Of a DNA stretch of 64,000 nucleotides, positions 17,106-26,001 are shown in pieces; positions within the stretch are counted from its first letter, which is position 1, and each line of letters starts with the position of its first letter. The stretch covers positions 1-64,000 of the forward strand of contig NZ_PSXX01000006.1 in the NCBI RefSeq assembly GCF_002931055.1, read 5' to 3'. A program made the translations under genes and the position numbers. A model generated the notes under the pieces. The model did not search any database and was not told where the DNA came from. It worked only from the letters and a program-made list of their open reading frames with translations. This DNA is from Pseudoclavibacter sp. AY1H1. Lineage in GTDB: Bacteria > Actinomycetota > Actinomycetes > Actinomycetales > Microbacteriaceae.

Positions 17106-17606
17106 ATGCTCCGCGAACACCGCTCCAAGCTGCTTGTCGGCACCGTTGCTGCGACCGCGCTCCTCGCGCTGAGCGGATGCTCGGGCTCCGGGCAGACCGA
17201 TGGTGCCGTCCCCGAGGAGGGCATGCAGCCGCCAGACACGTCGATCACGGATGCCCTGAGCGAGAACGAGATGGGGGCCACCCTCGATTTCGCCGCGCTT
17301 CTGCCGAGCGGCGCGACCGGCGCGGTCATCGCCTGCCCCGGCGATACGGTCGAGTCGCTTGCTGAGAGCACTGGCATCGACGCGGGGAACTACGAGCTCG
17401 CGGATGGAACCCTGCCGGTCGCCGATGGCTCGTTCGCCCTGCTCTTCGGCGATGCGGAAGACAGGATCACGACATCGACCCTGTACACGGGGGAAGGCGT
17501 CGACCTGTGTGCAGGTGACGCCGTCGCGTCGACGTACCTGGGTTCAGGCGCCCGCATCATGCTGACGGGGTCGACCGGGGCCTGGGCACCGATCGGCGTC
17601 GAGTAG
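17106..17606 (+). CDS. Small secreted lipoprotein of unknown function
   Basis: A 166-aa protein with an N-terminal basic region (REHRSK), a hydrophobic core and the lipobox LSGC with Cys at residue 25. The mature part is acidic and has two later Cys (IACPGD and VDLCAGD), which could form a disulfide. I recognise no family. In-frame upstream ATGs at 17007 and 17064 are possible, but 17106 gives the compact signal peptide normal for lipoproteins. It follows hemA with no clear terminator between them. Confidence 0.6.
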   Translation: MLREHRSKLLVGTVAATALLALSGCSGSGQTDGAVPEEGMQPPDTSITDALSENEMGATLDFAALLPSGATGAVIACPGDTVESLAESTGIDAGNYELADGTLPVADGSFALLFGDAEDRITTSTLYTGEGVDLCAGDAVASTYLGSGARIMLTGSTGAWAPIGVE

Positions 17607-17627
17607 CGGCGCAGCGACGAGACGAGA

Positions 17628-17667
17628 CGACGCCTCCCGGAGCCGTCTTGCGTCCCGGGAGGCGTCG
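17628..17667. terminator. Bidirectional terminator between lipoprotein and M13 peptidase genes
   Basis: CGACGCCTCCCGG at 17628-17640 is perfectly complementary to CCGGGAGGCGTCG at 17655-17667, giving a 13-bp stem with a 14-nt loop between two convergent genes. Confidence 0.75.
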
Positions 17668-17692
17668 AGGTGATGCCTGGCTCAGCGCCCGG

Positions 17693-19705
17693 CTACCAGA
17701 TGGTGACCCGGGATTCGGGGGCGAGCCAGAGGGCATCGCTCTCGGTGACGTCGAAGGCGTCGTAGAAGGCATCGACGTTGCGGACGATCTGATTGCATCG
17801 GAATTCGGCGGGCGAATGCGGGTCGACCGCGAGGAGCAGCTTCGCGTACTCGGGGCGCGCCTTCTGCTGCCACGCCTGCGCCCAGCTGAGGAAGAACCGC
17901 TGCGCCGCGGTGAGCCCGTCGATGACGTTCTCGTCGTCTGCGTCGAAGCCGGCGTCTGCGCGGTAGGCGCGGTACGCCTTCCAGGCGATGCCGAGTCCGC
18001 CGAGGTCGCCGATGTTCTCGCCGATGGTGAGCTCGCCGTTGACCTTCTGGCCCTCGGTGCCCTCAGGTGAGAGTTCGTTGTACTGGTCGATGAGCGCCCG
18101 GGTGCGCTGCTCGAAGGCGGTGCGGTCGGTCGCGGTCCACCAGTCCTCGAGGCGCCCGTCTCCGTCGTACTTGGACCCCTGGTCGTCGAAGCCGTGCCCG
18201 ATCTCATGGCCGATGACGGCGCCGATGGCGCCGAAGTTCGCGGCGGGGTCGCGGTGCTCGTCGAAGAATGGCAGCTGGAGGATCGCGGCGGGGAAGACGA
18301 TCTCATTCTCCCCTGGCGAGTAGTAGGCGTTGACGGTCTGTGGCGGCATCATCCACTCGTCGCGTCGCACGGGCGTGCCGAGCTTGGCGAATTCGTAGGC
18401 CGCCTCGTAGACGGAGGCCCGGCGCGAGTTGCCGACCACGTCGTCGTCCCTGATCTCCAGGTCGGAGTAGTCGCGCCAGCGGTCGGGGTACCCGATCTTG
18501 GTGACGAACTTCTCGAGCTTGTCGAGGGCTCGCTCACGGGTCTCTGGGCTCATCCACTCGAGTTCGGCGATGGATGCGCGGTAGGCCCCGGTGAGGTAGC
18601 CGACGAGCTCGAGCATCTTGGCCTTCGCGGTCGGCGAGAAGTGCCGCTCGACGTAGGCCTTGCCGATGGCCTCGGGGAGCTTGCCCTCAGCGTGGCCCGT
18701 GCCCCGCTTCCAACGCTCGCGCTGCTCTGGCGTGCCCTGGAGGGTCTTGCCGTAGAAGTCGAAGTTGGCTGCGGAGACCGACGGGGCGAGGATGCCCGAG
18801 TACTGCGAGACGATGCCCCAGACGAGCCAGTCCTGCCAGGCCTGGAGCCGCTCGTGCGTGAGCAGGGCAGCTGCACCCTCGAAGAAGTCGGGCTGACGGA
18901 CGATGACGCGGTCGAGTGCGCCGGCCGGTGCACCCCAGCGTGCGGTCCAGCCCGCGAAGTCGACGTTCGCGTAGGCCGCGCTGAGTTCCGCGAAGGTGCG
19001 CGGGTTGTACGCGAGCTCCGCCTCGCGCGACTTGACGACGTCCCAGTGGAGCTTGGCGATCTCGGTCTCGAGCGCGAAGACGCGCGCGGCCCGAGCCTCT
19101 GCGTCCGGCAGTCCTGCGAGGCCGAGCATGCGGGCGATGTGCGCCGTGTACTGCTCGCGGATCTCGGCGTACTGCTCCTCGCGGTAGTAGCTCTCGTCAG
19201 GCAGGCCGAGGCCCGACTGCTCGAAGTAGAGGGCGTACTCTGCGGGCGACTTGAGGTCGGGGTAGACGTAGGCCGAGACGAACGAGCCGAGGCCGGTGCG
19301 CTCGAGGTCGCCGAGCACGTGGAGGAACTCGTCGATCGTCGATGCGGCGAGTGCGCGGTCGATGTCGGGGCGAACCGGGTCGAAGCCGAGGGCCTCGAGC
19401 TTCTCCTCGTCCATGAACGCCGCGTAGGCGTCTGCCGCCTTGCGCAGCTCCGACCCGGGCTCCGCGTCCGTGCCGCTCTTCAGGATGTCGAGGACCGCCT
19501 TCTCGGCGTCTTCGCGCAACTGGATGAAGCTGCCGTAGGCGGGCAGGTACGCGGGCACTTCCGTGGCAGCGATCCACTTGCCGTTGGTGTGCCTGAACAG
19601 GTCGTCTGCGGGGCGGACCGAGGCGTCGAGCGCCTCCAGGTCGATGCCCGAGGGGAGCTGCTCGGTTGCGGGAGCGGTGGAGGCGAGGTCGTCCGTCTGT
19701 GACAT
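17693..19705 (-). CDS. M13 family zinc metallopeptidase (PepO/neprilysin-like)
   Basis: A 670-aa endopeptidase of the neprilysin family. The zinc motif is H500-E501-x-x-H504 in IGHEIGHGFDDQG, and the third ligand is E563 in GENIGDLGG. NAYYSPGENEIVFPAAILQ (459-477) is the substrate-binding NAxY-type motif, and the long helical N-terminal half is the M13_N domain. No signal peptide or membrane anchor is seen, so it is probably cytoplasmic, as in actinobacterial PepO-type members. The ATG at 19705 is preceded by TAGCCT and 7 nt, a leaderless arrangement; GAGGG also lies within that gap. Confidence 0.93.
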   Translation of the reverse strand: MSQTDDLASTAPATEQLPSGIDLEALDASVRPADDLFRHTNGKWIAATEVPAYLPAYGSFIQLREDAEKAVLDILKSGTDAEPGSELRKAADAYAAFMDEEKLEALGFDPVRPDIDRALAASTIDEFLHVLGDLERTGLGSFVSAYVYPDLKSPAEYALYFEQSGLGLPDESYYREEQYAEIREQYTAHIARMLGLAGLPDAEARAARVFALETEIAKLHWDVVKSREAELAYNPRTFAELSAAYANVDFAGWTARWGAPAGALDRVIVRQPDFFEGAAALLTHERLQAWQDWLVWGIVSQYSGILAPSVSAANFDFYGKTLQGTPEQRERWKRGTGHAEGKLPEAIGKAYVERHFSPTAKAKMLELVGYLTGAYRASIAELEWMSPETRERALDKLEKFVTKIGYPDRWRDYSDLEIRDDDVVGNSRRASVYEAAYEFAKLGTPVRRDEWMMPPQTVNAYYSPGENEIVFPAAILQLPFFDEHRDPAANFGAIGAVIGHEIGHGFDDQGSKYDGDGRLEDWWTATDRTAFEQRTRALIDQYNELSPEGTEGQKVNGELTIGENIGDLGGLGIAWKAYRAYRADAGFDADDENVIDGLTAAQRFFLSWAQAWQQKARPEYAKLLLAVDPHSPAEFRCNQIVRNVDAFYDAFDVTESDALWLAPESRVTIW

Positions 19706-19712
19706 GTCCCTC

Positions 19713-19718
19713 AGGCTA
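19713..19718 (-). promoter_or_regulatory. -10 box of the M13 peptidase gene (leaderless)
   Basis: The minus strand reads TAGCCT, seven bases, then the ATG. The same hexamer-to-start pattern is found before the GH13 gene at 33824. Confidence 0.45.
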
Positions 19719-19847
19719 GAACACGCCACCGACACAGGCGCTGAGATCACCTCAGGGCGAACACGCGAGGGGACGCGGGGTCACCCACCGTGCACCTGCC
19801 CGCGTCTGGGCAACAGGCTTCGCGCTGACTCCTGGGAGGATGGATCC

Positions 19848-21209
19848 GTGCGCGCAACTCGGAACTCCCAACCCGCTGGACGCACCGATGCACGCGCACT
19901 CGACCGCAGCATCCTGACGCTCGCGGTTCCGGCGTTCGGGGCGCTCGTCGCCGAGCCGCTGTTCCTGCTCACCGACACGGCCCTCGTCGGCCACCTCGGC
20001 GATACGGCGCTCGCTGGCCTCGGAGTCGCGGCGACGATCCTGCACACGATCGTCGGCATCATGGTGTTCCTGGCCTACACGACGACCCCGGTCGTGGCGC
20101 GGCTGCTCGGCTCCGGCAACCGGCCAGGCGCCATCCGCGCCGGTATCGAGGGCATGTGGCTGGCGGCCTTCTGCGGGCTCGTGCTCTTCATCGTCGGCCT
20201 CCCCCTGAGCGCCCCGCTCGTCGGCGTCTTCACGAGCGATCCCGGCGCCATCAATGCCGCGAACACGTACCTGTCCCTGAGCCTGTGGGGTCTCCCCGCG
20301 ATGCTGCTCGTCATCGCCGCCATGGGCCTGCTGCGCGGCCTGCAGAACACCAAGGTGCCCCTGGTCGTCGCCATCGCGGGCTTCGCCGTGAACGGGGCGC
20401 TGAACGCGGTCTTCATCTACGGCTTCGGCTGGGGCATCGCGGGGTCTGCCCTCGGCACGGTCATCGCGCAGTGGGGCATGGCCATCGTCTACATCGTCAT
20501 CGCGGTCCGGGCGGGCCGCGAGCTCGGCGTCTCGCTGCGGCCGGGGATCGGCGACCCTCGGACGGTGTTCTCGGCGAACGCGTTCATGGTGCTGCGCACC
20601 CTCACGCTGCGCGCTTCCCTCGTCGTGCTGGTCTGGGCGGCCGGACAGCAGGGGGTCGCGGAGCTGGCCTCCCTGCAGATCCTCCTCTCGGTCAACAGCC
20701 TCATCGCCTTCACCCTGGATGCGCTCGCCATCGCGGGCCAGGCGATGGTCGGGCACGCCCTCGGTGCCGGTGACACGAAGCGGGTCACGGCGATCTCCCG
20801 CCGCCTCAAGCAGTGGGGGTTCTGGTTCGGCGTGATCCTCGCGGTCGTGTTCGCGGCCCTCGCGTGGGTTCTCGGGTACGTCTTCACGAGCGACACCGCC
20901 GTGCTCTCCCTCTTGCCCGTCGGGTTCCTCATCCTCGCTGCCGGGACTCCGATCGCGGGGTTCGTCTACGTGCTCGACGGCATCCTCATCGGCGCGGGTG
21001 ACGTCCGCTACCTGGCGCTGGCGGGCATCCCGCCGCTGCTCGTGCTGGTGGTCGGCGTGACGGTCGTGCTGCAGCTCGGGATGCAGGGTGCTGCTGGTCT
21101 CGGCGTGCTGTGGGCGTCGTTCGCCGTTGGCACCATGGGCGCTCGGGCGCTCGTCCTGGGTGCCAGGGAGCGCGGCACGAAGTGGCTCGTTCCGGGCGCC
21201 GCGAGGTAG
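19848..21209 (+). CDS. MATE family (DinF-like) multidrug/cation efflux protein
   Basis: A 453-aa membrane protein with 12 hydrophobic segments in two repeated halves. The first half begins LTLAVPAFGALVAEPLFLLTD and continues DTALVGHLGDTALAGLGVAA, the MatE motif. The second half repeats the pattern around SLQILLSVNSLIAFTLDALAIAGQAMVGHALGAGD. The family exports cationic drugs or metabolites using Na+ or H+ gradients. A GGGAGGA site places the start at the GTG at 19848. It is divergent from the M13 peptidase gene. Confidence 0.9.
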   Translation: MRATRNSQPAGRTDARALDRSILTLAVPAFGALVAEPLFLLTDTALVGHLGDTALAGLGVAATILHTIVGIMVFLAYTTTPVVARLLGSGNRPGAIRAGIEGMWLAAFCGLVLFIVGLPLSAPLVGVFTSDPGAINAANTYLSLSLWGLPAMLLVIAAMGLLRGLQNTKVPLVVAIAGFAVNGALNAVFIYGFGWGIAGSALGTVIAQWGMAIVYIVIAVRAGRELGVSLRPGIGDPRTVFSANAFMVLRTLTLRASLVVLVWAAGQQGVAELASLQILLSVNSLIAFTLDALAIAGQAMVGHALGAGDTKRVTAISRRLKQWGFWFGVILAVVFAALAWVLGYVFTSDTAVLSLLPVGFLILAAGTPIAGFVYVLDGILIGAGDVRYLALAGIPPLLVLVVGVTVVLQLGMQGAAGLGVLWASFAVGTMGARALVLGARERGTKWLVPGAAR

Positions 21210-21229
21210 CGGACGCACGGATCCGCTCG

Positions 21230-21249
21230 CTCGGCTTCGCGGAGCCGAG
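21230..21249 (+). terminator. Short stem-loop after the MATE gene
   Basis: CTCGGCT at 21230-21236 pairs with AGCCGAG at 21243-21249, about 20 bp after the stop codon. The stem is short, so this is a modest terminator candidate. Confidence 0.45.
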
Positions 21250-21385
21250 CCGAGCCACGGGGAGTTCTCCCCATCGCTCCCCGGGTGATTTCCTGCAAAT
21301 GTGGGGATTGCGGGTCGCCCCTGGGCTCGCAGACGCTGCGCGCATCTGACGCCGGCGCCAACAGATCCCCCTCTGGAGTTCCACC

Positions 21386-22504
21386 ATGCGTGCATCCCTT
21401 CCCTCGAACAGCAGCTCGACCGACAAGCAGCTCCCCTCGCGGCGCGCCATCGTGACTGCCGGCGCCTGGAGCATCCCCCTCGTGACACTGGCCGTCGGAG
21501 CACCGTCGGCGTCGGCGAGCACGACGACCGCCGGGTTCGACCTCGCGATCGTCGGCCTGCAGTTCGGGGATTCCCTCCCCCTCTTCACGCCGGACTACTC
21601 CCAGCGGTACACGTCGTTCGTGCCGCTCAGCAACTTCGCCGTCGCGAACTTCGGCGACACGCCTTCCCCTGCCTCGGGCTTCCAGGCCAGCTACACGGTC
21701 GACAACGAGGTGGCCACGATCGACCGCGTCGGGTACCGGGTCGCCGGGGCCGCTGAGCCCACGTACGTCGACGATGTCGAGACGATCGTGACCGGAACGC
21801 GCACCGAGCACAGGTGGCTCGTCCCCGTCTCGGTTCCCGTCAACGAGTCCGACGACCCGATCTTCCCCACCGGTGCGGTGGTGCTCGTCGTCGAGTCGAC
21901 CGTGCTCCTGCGCTACCCGAACGACGCGTACGACCCGGCGAAGATCACGGGATCCCGGGTCAGCGCCACGTCTCTGGCTCCCGAGACCAAGACCGACAAC
22001 AACGTGCTGCAGGGCGTCGGCGTCACCGAGCTCGAGCCGGCCGCACCGTACGCCGCGGAGACCGAGGCGAGCTTCGAGACGGTGCCCCTCGGCACCGGGC
22101 CGGCCCGCACGAGCCGTCCGACGTCGGTCAAGATCACGTCGGTCGGCCCGAGCCCGCTTCCCGCGTCGGGCTCAGCCGTCGTCAGGTTCGACTACCGCTC
22201 GACGACGACCTTCTCCATCGCCAACGTCCGCCGCAACGGCACCGAGACCGGTGACTTCCTCCAGAACGTGACCGCACCGGAGCGTCAGGCAGGCTCGAGT
22301 GTGCAGGAGCTTGTCGCCGTGTTCGGGACACCACTCGACGCTGGCGATTTCCTCGAGTTCGACATCGTCTACGACGCTCCGGGCGCTGGTTCCTTCGACG
22401 TGGCGTCGACCGCTGGGCACGTGGGCTTCCTCCCGGCCGACAACAACGACCGCAACCAGCGCACCACCGAGTTCGCCTACGCCTACGGCGTCGTCCCGGC
22501 CTGA
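21386..22504 (+). CDS. Tat-exported surface or secreted protein of unknown function
   Basis: A 372-aa protein whose N-terminus carries an RR pair at 19-20 (LPSRRAIVTAGAW), a hydrophobic core and an Ala/Ser cleavage region (APSASAST) near residue 44. This is a Tat-type signal peptide. The mature part is beta-rich in appearance, with Thr, Val, Ser and Gly and no Cys, and has no recognised catalytic motif. No sortase motif or C-terminal anchor is seen, so it is probably released or wall-associated. A GGAG site precedes the ATG. It stands alone, with 176 bp upstream and 126 bp downstream. Confidence 0.7.
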   Translation: MRASLPSNSSSTDKQLPSRRAIVTAGAWSIPLVTLAVGAPSASASTTTAGFDLAIVGLQFGDSLPLFTPDYSQRYTSFVPLSNFAVANFGDTPSPASGFQASYTVDNEVATIDRVGYRVAGAAEPTYVDDVETIVTGTRTEHRWLVPVSVPVNESDDPIFPTGAVVLVVESTVLLRYPNDAYDPAKITGSRVSATSLAPETKTDNNVLQGVGVTELEPAAPYAAETEASFETVPLGTGPARTSRPTSVKITSVGPSPLPASGSAVVRFDYRSTTTFSIANVRRNGTETGDFLQNVTAPERQAGSSVQELVAVFGTPLDAGDFLEFDIVYDAPGAGSFDVASTAGHVGFLPADNNDRNQRTTEFAYAYGVVPA

Positions 22505-22618
22505 GCGTGAAGGGCGGGCCTCCGAAGGGCTCCGGCTGAGAGCGAGGCCCACTCGGGGAGGGTCCGAACATGGGCCTGACCGGCCCCAGGATCGCTCGCG
22601 CTCGGGCCTCGGGAGCGG

Positions 22619-22624
22619 TACGTT
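22619..22624 (+). promoter_or_regulatory. -10 box of the LysE-type exporter gene (leaderless)
   Basis: TACGTT is followed by 6 nt and the ATG at 22631, with no ribosome binding site. Confidence 0.5.
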
Positions 22625-22630
22625 CTCGTC

Positions 22631-23263
22631 ATGGTCCCACTCGACAGCCTGCTCGCCTTCGCCATCGCGTCGGTGCTGCTCATCCTCATCCCGGGGCCGA
22701 GCGTGCTCTTCGTGATCGGCAGGTCGATCGCGCTCGGCCGTCGGGCCGGCGTGCTGAGCGTCGTCGGCAACGCCATCGGGATGATCCCGGCGGTCCTCGC
22801 GGTGGCGCTCGGGGTCGGGGCCCTTGTCGCCTCGTCGGTCGTGGCGTTCACGATCATCAAGATCGTCGGCGCGGTCTACCTCGTCTGGCTCGGCGTGCAG
22901 GCGATCCGCACGAGGAACGCCCATCTCGAGGCCGCACCGCCCGTTCCCGCGAGCGCCTTCAAGCTGCTCACGCAGGGCTTCATCGTCGGCAGCACGAACC
23001 CGAAGACGATCGCGTTCTTCGTGGCCGTGCTCCCCCAGTTCGTGTCACCGGCGGCCGGGCCGGCCTGGCTCCAGCTCATGGAGCTCGGCGTCTGCTTCCT
23101 TCTGCTGGCGCTCGTCTTCGACGGTGCGTGGGCGCTCTTCGCCGGCACCGCACGGGCCTGGTTCGCACGCTCCCCCAAGCGCATCTCCGGTATGTCAGCG
23201 ACGGGTGGAGCCATGATGATCGGGCTCGGCGGGGCGCTCGCCTTCACCGGCGCGAAGTCCTAG
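22631..23263 (+). CDS. LysE/RhtB family amino acid exporter
   Basis: A 210-aa six-segment membrane protein. The N-terminal FAIASVLLILIPGPSVLFVIGRSIALGRRAG is the RhtB/LysE signature. The conserved GAVYLVWLGVQAIR and FIVGSTNPKTIAFFVAVLPQFV follow. The family exports amino acids such as threonine, homoserine or leucine; the substrate here cannot be assigned. It is monocistronic, with a strong terminator downstream. Confidence 0.9.
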   Translation: MVPLDSLLAFAIASVLLILIPGPSVLFVIGRSIALGRRAGVLSVVGNAIGMIPAVLAVALGVGALVASSVVAFTIIKIVGAVYLVWLGVQAIRTRNAHLEAAPPVPASAFKLLTQGFIVGSTNPKTIAFFVAVLPQFVSPAAGPAWLQLMELGVCFLLLALVFDGAWALFAGTARAWFARSPKRISGMSATGGAMMIGLGGALAFTGAKS

Positions 23264-23274
23264 AGACGTGGTCA

Positions 23275-23310
23275 GGCTGGCCGGTCCCGTGCATCCGGGA
23301 CCGGCCAGCC
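23275..23310. terminator. Bidirectional terminator between LysE exporter and alkaline phosphatase genes
   Basis: GGCTGGCCGGTCCC at 23275-23288 pairs perfectly with GGGACCGGCCAGCC at 23297-23310 (14-bp stem, 8-nt loop) between two convergent genes. Confidence 0.8.
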
Positions 23311-23370
23311 ATGCGCTCCGCGCGCGAGCGGCGTGCTCTTGGTGACGCCTCGCTGTTGGGAGCTCCTCCG

Positions 23371-25056
23371 CTACTCGCGCTCGGTCGCAGCGCGCCGACG
23401 GGCGACGAGCGCCACGGTGATGCCTGCGGCCAGGAGCAGACCAGCGCCGATCGCGATGGGCGCTGCACCGTCGGCGCCGGTCGTGGCCAGCGAGTCCCCG
23501 CCCTGTCCGGTCGCCGAGGTGCTCGTGGGTGCTGGGGCCGCAGTGGCCGCAGCGGTGACGGATGCCGTCGTGGACGCGGTCGGCTCGGTCGTCGCCGTCG
23601 GTTCGGTGGTCGCGGTCGCCGTCGGCTCTGTGGTCGCGGTCGGCACGGTCGTGGCCGTCGGCTCGGTCGGCACGGTCGGAGCCGGCGGAGCGACCTCGAC
23701 CCACGCGGACGTCAGCAGCCACTGCGCCATCTCGGTGTTGTCGAGGTAGTGGCCGCGCAGCGGGTCCCGCTGATCGGCGAGCGCCGTGAGCTGCTCGGCA
23801 CCTGCACCCTTGTAGAAGAAGGGCACGAGCTGGTTGGTGTGGTTCGTGGAGTTCCACGAGTGGGTGGCGTAGTCGAGGTGGTTCTCGACCGTCATGGGCG
23901 TGAACTGGCCTTCGACCGGGCCAGAGAGGTAGCCGGTCTCGTGGTCGGCGGTGACGACGACGAGCGTCTCATCCCAGCTCGACTCGGTCTCGACCCAGTC
24001 GATGACGGAATCCACGGCGTCGTTGAAGTCGAGGGTCTCCTCGAGTGCTCGGTCGGTCTGGTTGGCGTGCCCGGTCCAGTCGATCGCGCCGCCCTCGACC
24101 ATGAGGAACATGCCGCTGTCGTTGTTGTCGAGCACGTTCAGGGCGCCCTCGGTGAGCGTCGCGAGACTCGGCACGTCGTTCCTCGCGCCGCTGTCCGTGC
24201 GGCCCTGCTGCAGCGTCGAGCCGACCTGGGGGACCCCGAAGACCTGCTCGGGGGTGTCGCCCTCGGTGAGCGCCGCGAAGTCCTCATTCGTCTCCAGGAA
24301 GGCGTAGTCGCTCGCGCCGTTCGTGGCGGCCTCCCACTCCGCTTGGCCGACGTACTGGTAGTTCGGTGCTGCCAAGGGCTGGTTGTCGTCGTCGTAGAAC
24401 GGGTGGCCCGCGCCGATCACGACATCCATCTCGCCAGAGAGCTGCTGGGCGGCGATGCCGTGGTAGTCGTTGCGCGACACGTTGTGTGCCGAGTAGGCAG
24501 CGGGTGTGGCGTGCGAGAACGGCACGCTCGTGACGACGCCCGTCGACTTGCCGAGCGAGTTCGCACGCTCCGAGAGGTTCTCGACCACGTTCTCGTCGAC
24601 GTCCACTCCGATGCCCGCGTTGTAGGTCTTGACGCCTGTCGCCATGGCGGTTCCTGCCGCGGCGGAGTCGGTCGGGTCGTTCTTGTTCCACTCGAAGTCG
24701 GTCCAGGACTCCGCGGGGTCGTACGCGGGGCCCTCAGCCCAGTTCGTGGACATGCCGGCGAGGTCCCAGCTCTGGAAGCCCTCCGTCGGCCGGTCAGCGT
24801 TGCTGCCAGCTGGGATGACCTTCTTGTCCCCGCCCGTGGTGACCTGGTAGTAGGTCTCGCCGCTGGTGTGGGCGTTCGCGAGGTCGACGAAGTTGTAGCC
24901 CATGCCGTCGCCGATGAGCACGATGACGTTCTTCGGGCCGGTCTCGTCGGCGACGGCCGGCGTCGCGGCGAACGCGGTGCCTGCGATGGCGAGCGCGGTG
25001 AGCGCGGTGAGCGCGACTGCGCCTCCGGCGAGTGGTCTGCGGATGATGCTGGGCAT
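23371..25056 (-). CDS. Secreted alkaline phosphatase with LATTG cell-wall anchor
   Basis: A 561-aa exported phosphomonoesterase of the PhoA superfamily. A signal peptide occupies about 1-36. Metal ligands start at VIVLIGDGMG (D50). The nucleophile Ser131 lies in DSAAAGTAMATG, and TADHETGYLSG holds later metal ligands. A Thr/Pro/Glu repeat linker (about 440-500) leads to a C-terminal LATTG at 523-527, a hydrophobic segment and RRR, a sortase signal of the LAxTG type used by class E sortases. It releases phosphate from organic esters at the cell surface. A GGAAGGA site precedes the ATG. A Fur/Zur-like palindrome lies 43 bp upstream. Confidence 0.92.
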   Translation of the reverse strand: MPSIIRRPLAGGAVALTALTALAIAGTAFAATPAVADETGPKNVIVLIGDGMGYNFVDLANAHTSGETYYQVTTGGDKKVIPAGSNADRPTEGFQSWDLAGMSTNWAEGPAYDPAESWTDFEWNKNDPTDSAAAGTAMATGVKTYNAGIGVDVDENVVENLSERANSLGKSTGVVTSVPFSHATPAAYSAHNVSRNDYHGIAAQQLSGEMDVVIGAGHPFYDDDNQPLAAPNYQYVGQAEWEAATNGASDYAFLETNEDFAALTEGDTPEQVFGVPQVGSTLQQGRTDSGARNDVPSLATLTEGALNVLDNNDSGMFLMVEGGAIDWTGHANQTDRALEETLDFNDAVDSVIDWVETESSWDETLVVVTADHETGYLSGPVEGQFTPMTVENHLDYATHSWNSTNHTNQLVPFFYKGAGAEQLTALADQRDPLRGHYLDNTEMAQWLLTSAWVEVAPPAPTVPTEPTATTVPTATTEPTATATTEPTATTEPTASTTASVTAAATAAPAPTSTSATGQGGDSLATTGADGAAPIAIGAGLLLAAGITVALVARRRAATERE

Positions 25057-25098
25057 CTGGTTCCTTCCGGTCCGTCTTCGGGGTACCTCGGCGACGCT

Positions 25099-25115
25099 AT
25101 GAGAACCATTCGCAT
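25099..25115. promoter_or_regulatory. Fur/Zur-like palindrome upstream of the phosphatase
   Basis: ATGAGAAC-C-ATTCGCAT is an 8-1-8 imperfect palindrome with 6 of 8 positions symmetric, similar in form to Fur-family boxes. It lies between the phosphatase start and the divergent nucS gene. No regulator is encoded nearby. Confidence 0.35.
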
Positions 25116-25222
25116 GTCCGGCGAAGCCGCAGTTTCCCCCGGGTAGCTCCCCGGTGAATTTCGAGTGACCTCATCGAGGGCCGAAACCGGCGCGCACGAC
25201 CACCCGGTGCATCGGGAGCGAT

Positions 25223-25228
25223 TACCCT
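25223..25228 (+). promoter_or_regulatory. -10 box of nucS (leaderless)
   Basis: TACCCT is followed by 6 nt and the GTG start of nucS. Confidence 0.5.
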
Positions 25229-25234
25229 CGTCAG

Positions 25235-25930
25235 GTGCGTCTTGTCATTGCGAACTGCAGCGTCGATTACATCGGCCGTCTCACCGCCCATCTCCCCATG
25301 GCCCCACGGGTGCTCATGCGCAAGGCCGACGGCAGCCTCCTGGTGCACTCGGACGGCGGCAGCTACAAGCCGCTGAACTGGATGAGCGCACCCTGCTCCA
25401 TCGTCGAGGAGGAACCGGACGCGACCCAGCTCGAAGCTGGCATCACCGCGCTCTGGCGGGTCACGCAGACGAAGACCGGCGACCAGCTGCTCGTCACGAT
25501 CGGCGAGGTCTTCGGCGACCACTCGCACGAGCTCGGCAAAGACCCCGGCCTCGAGAAGGACGGCGTCGAGGCGCACCTCCAGAAGCTGCTCGCCGACCAG
25601 ATCGACCTGCTCGGCGAGGGGCATGCCCTCGTGCGCCGGGAGTACATGACCGCCATCGGGCCGGTCGACATCCTGGCGCGCGACGAGAGCGGCGCTTCTG
25701 TTGCCGTGGAGATCAAGCGCCGTGGAGGCATCGACGGCGTCGAGCAGCTGACGCGCTACCTCGAGCTCATGAACCGCGACCCTCTGCTCGCTCCCGTCTC
25801 GGGGGTGTTCGCCGCGCAGGAGATCGCCCCGCAGGCACGCACGCTCGCCGAGGACCGCGGCATCCGCTGCGTCATCCTCGACTACGACGAGATGCGCGGC
25901 GTCGACCCGCGCCACATGCGCCTGTTCTAG
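25235..25930 (+). CDS. nucS: Mismatch-specific endonuclease NucS (EndoMS)
   Basis: A 231-aa nuclease of the non-canonical mismatch repair system found in Actinobacteria that lack MutS/MutL. It cleaves both strands at certain mismatches and works with the sliding clamp. The N-terminal DNA-binding and dimerisation part reads [33 protein letters not shown]. The RecB-like catalytic part has [38 protein letters not shown], where D and ExK form the nuclease centre. The GTG start gives the exact family N-terminus. No C-terminal clamp-binding motif is obvious by eye. Confidence 0.95.
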   Translation: MRLVIANCSVDYIGRLTAHLPMAPRVLMRKADGSLLVHSDGGSYKPLNWMSAPCSIVEEEPDATQLEAGITALWRVTQTKTGDQLLVTIGEVFGDHSHELGKDPGLEKDGVEAHLQKLLADQIDLLGEGHALVRREYMTAIGPVDILARDESGASVAVEIKRRGGIDGVEQLTRYLELMNRDPLLAPVSGVFAAQEIAPQARTLAEDRGIRCVILDYDEMRGVDPRHMRLF

Positions 25931-26001
25931 CCGCGCGCACCCCAACCGTTCAGCGGGCTGTCGCCTGCCACTCGGCCAGCCCTCACTACACTGGCTCGGA
26001 C

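Noticed and set aside
19752-21503. A 583-codon open frame on the minus strand opposite the MATE gene
   Set aside because: The product is Arg/Asp/Gly-rich and shows no domain; the plus-strand frame has 12 membrane segments.
22570-25146. A long open frame covering the LysE exporter and the phosphatase on the plus strand
   Set aside because: It runs out of frame through the exporter and antisense to the phosphatase. The real genes have family motifs and start signals.
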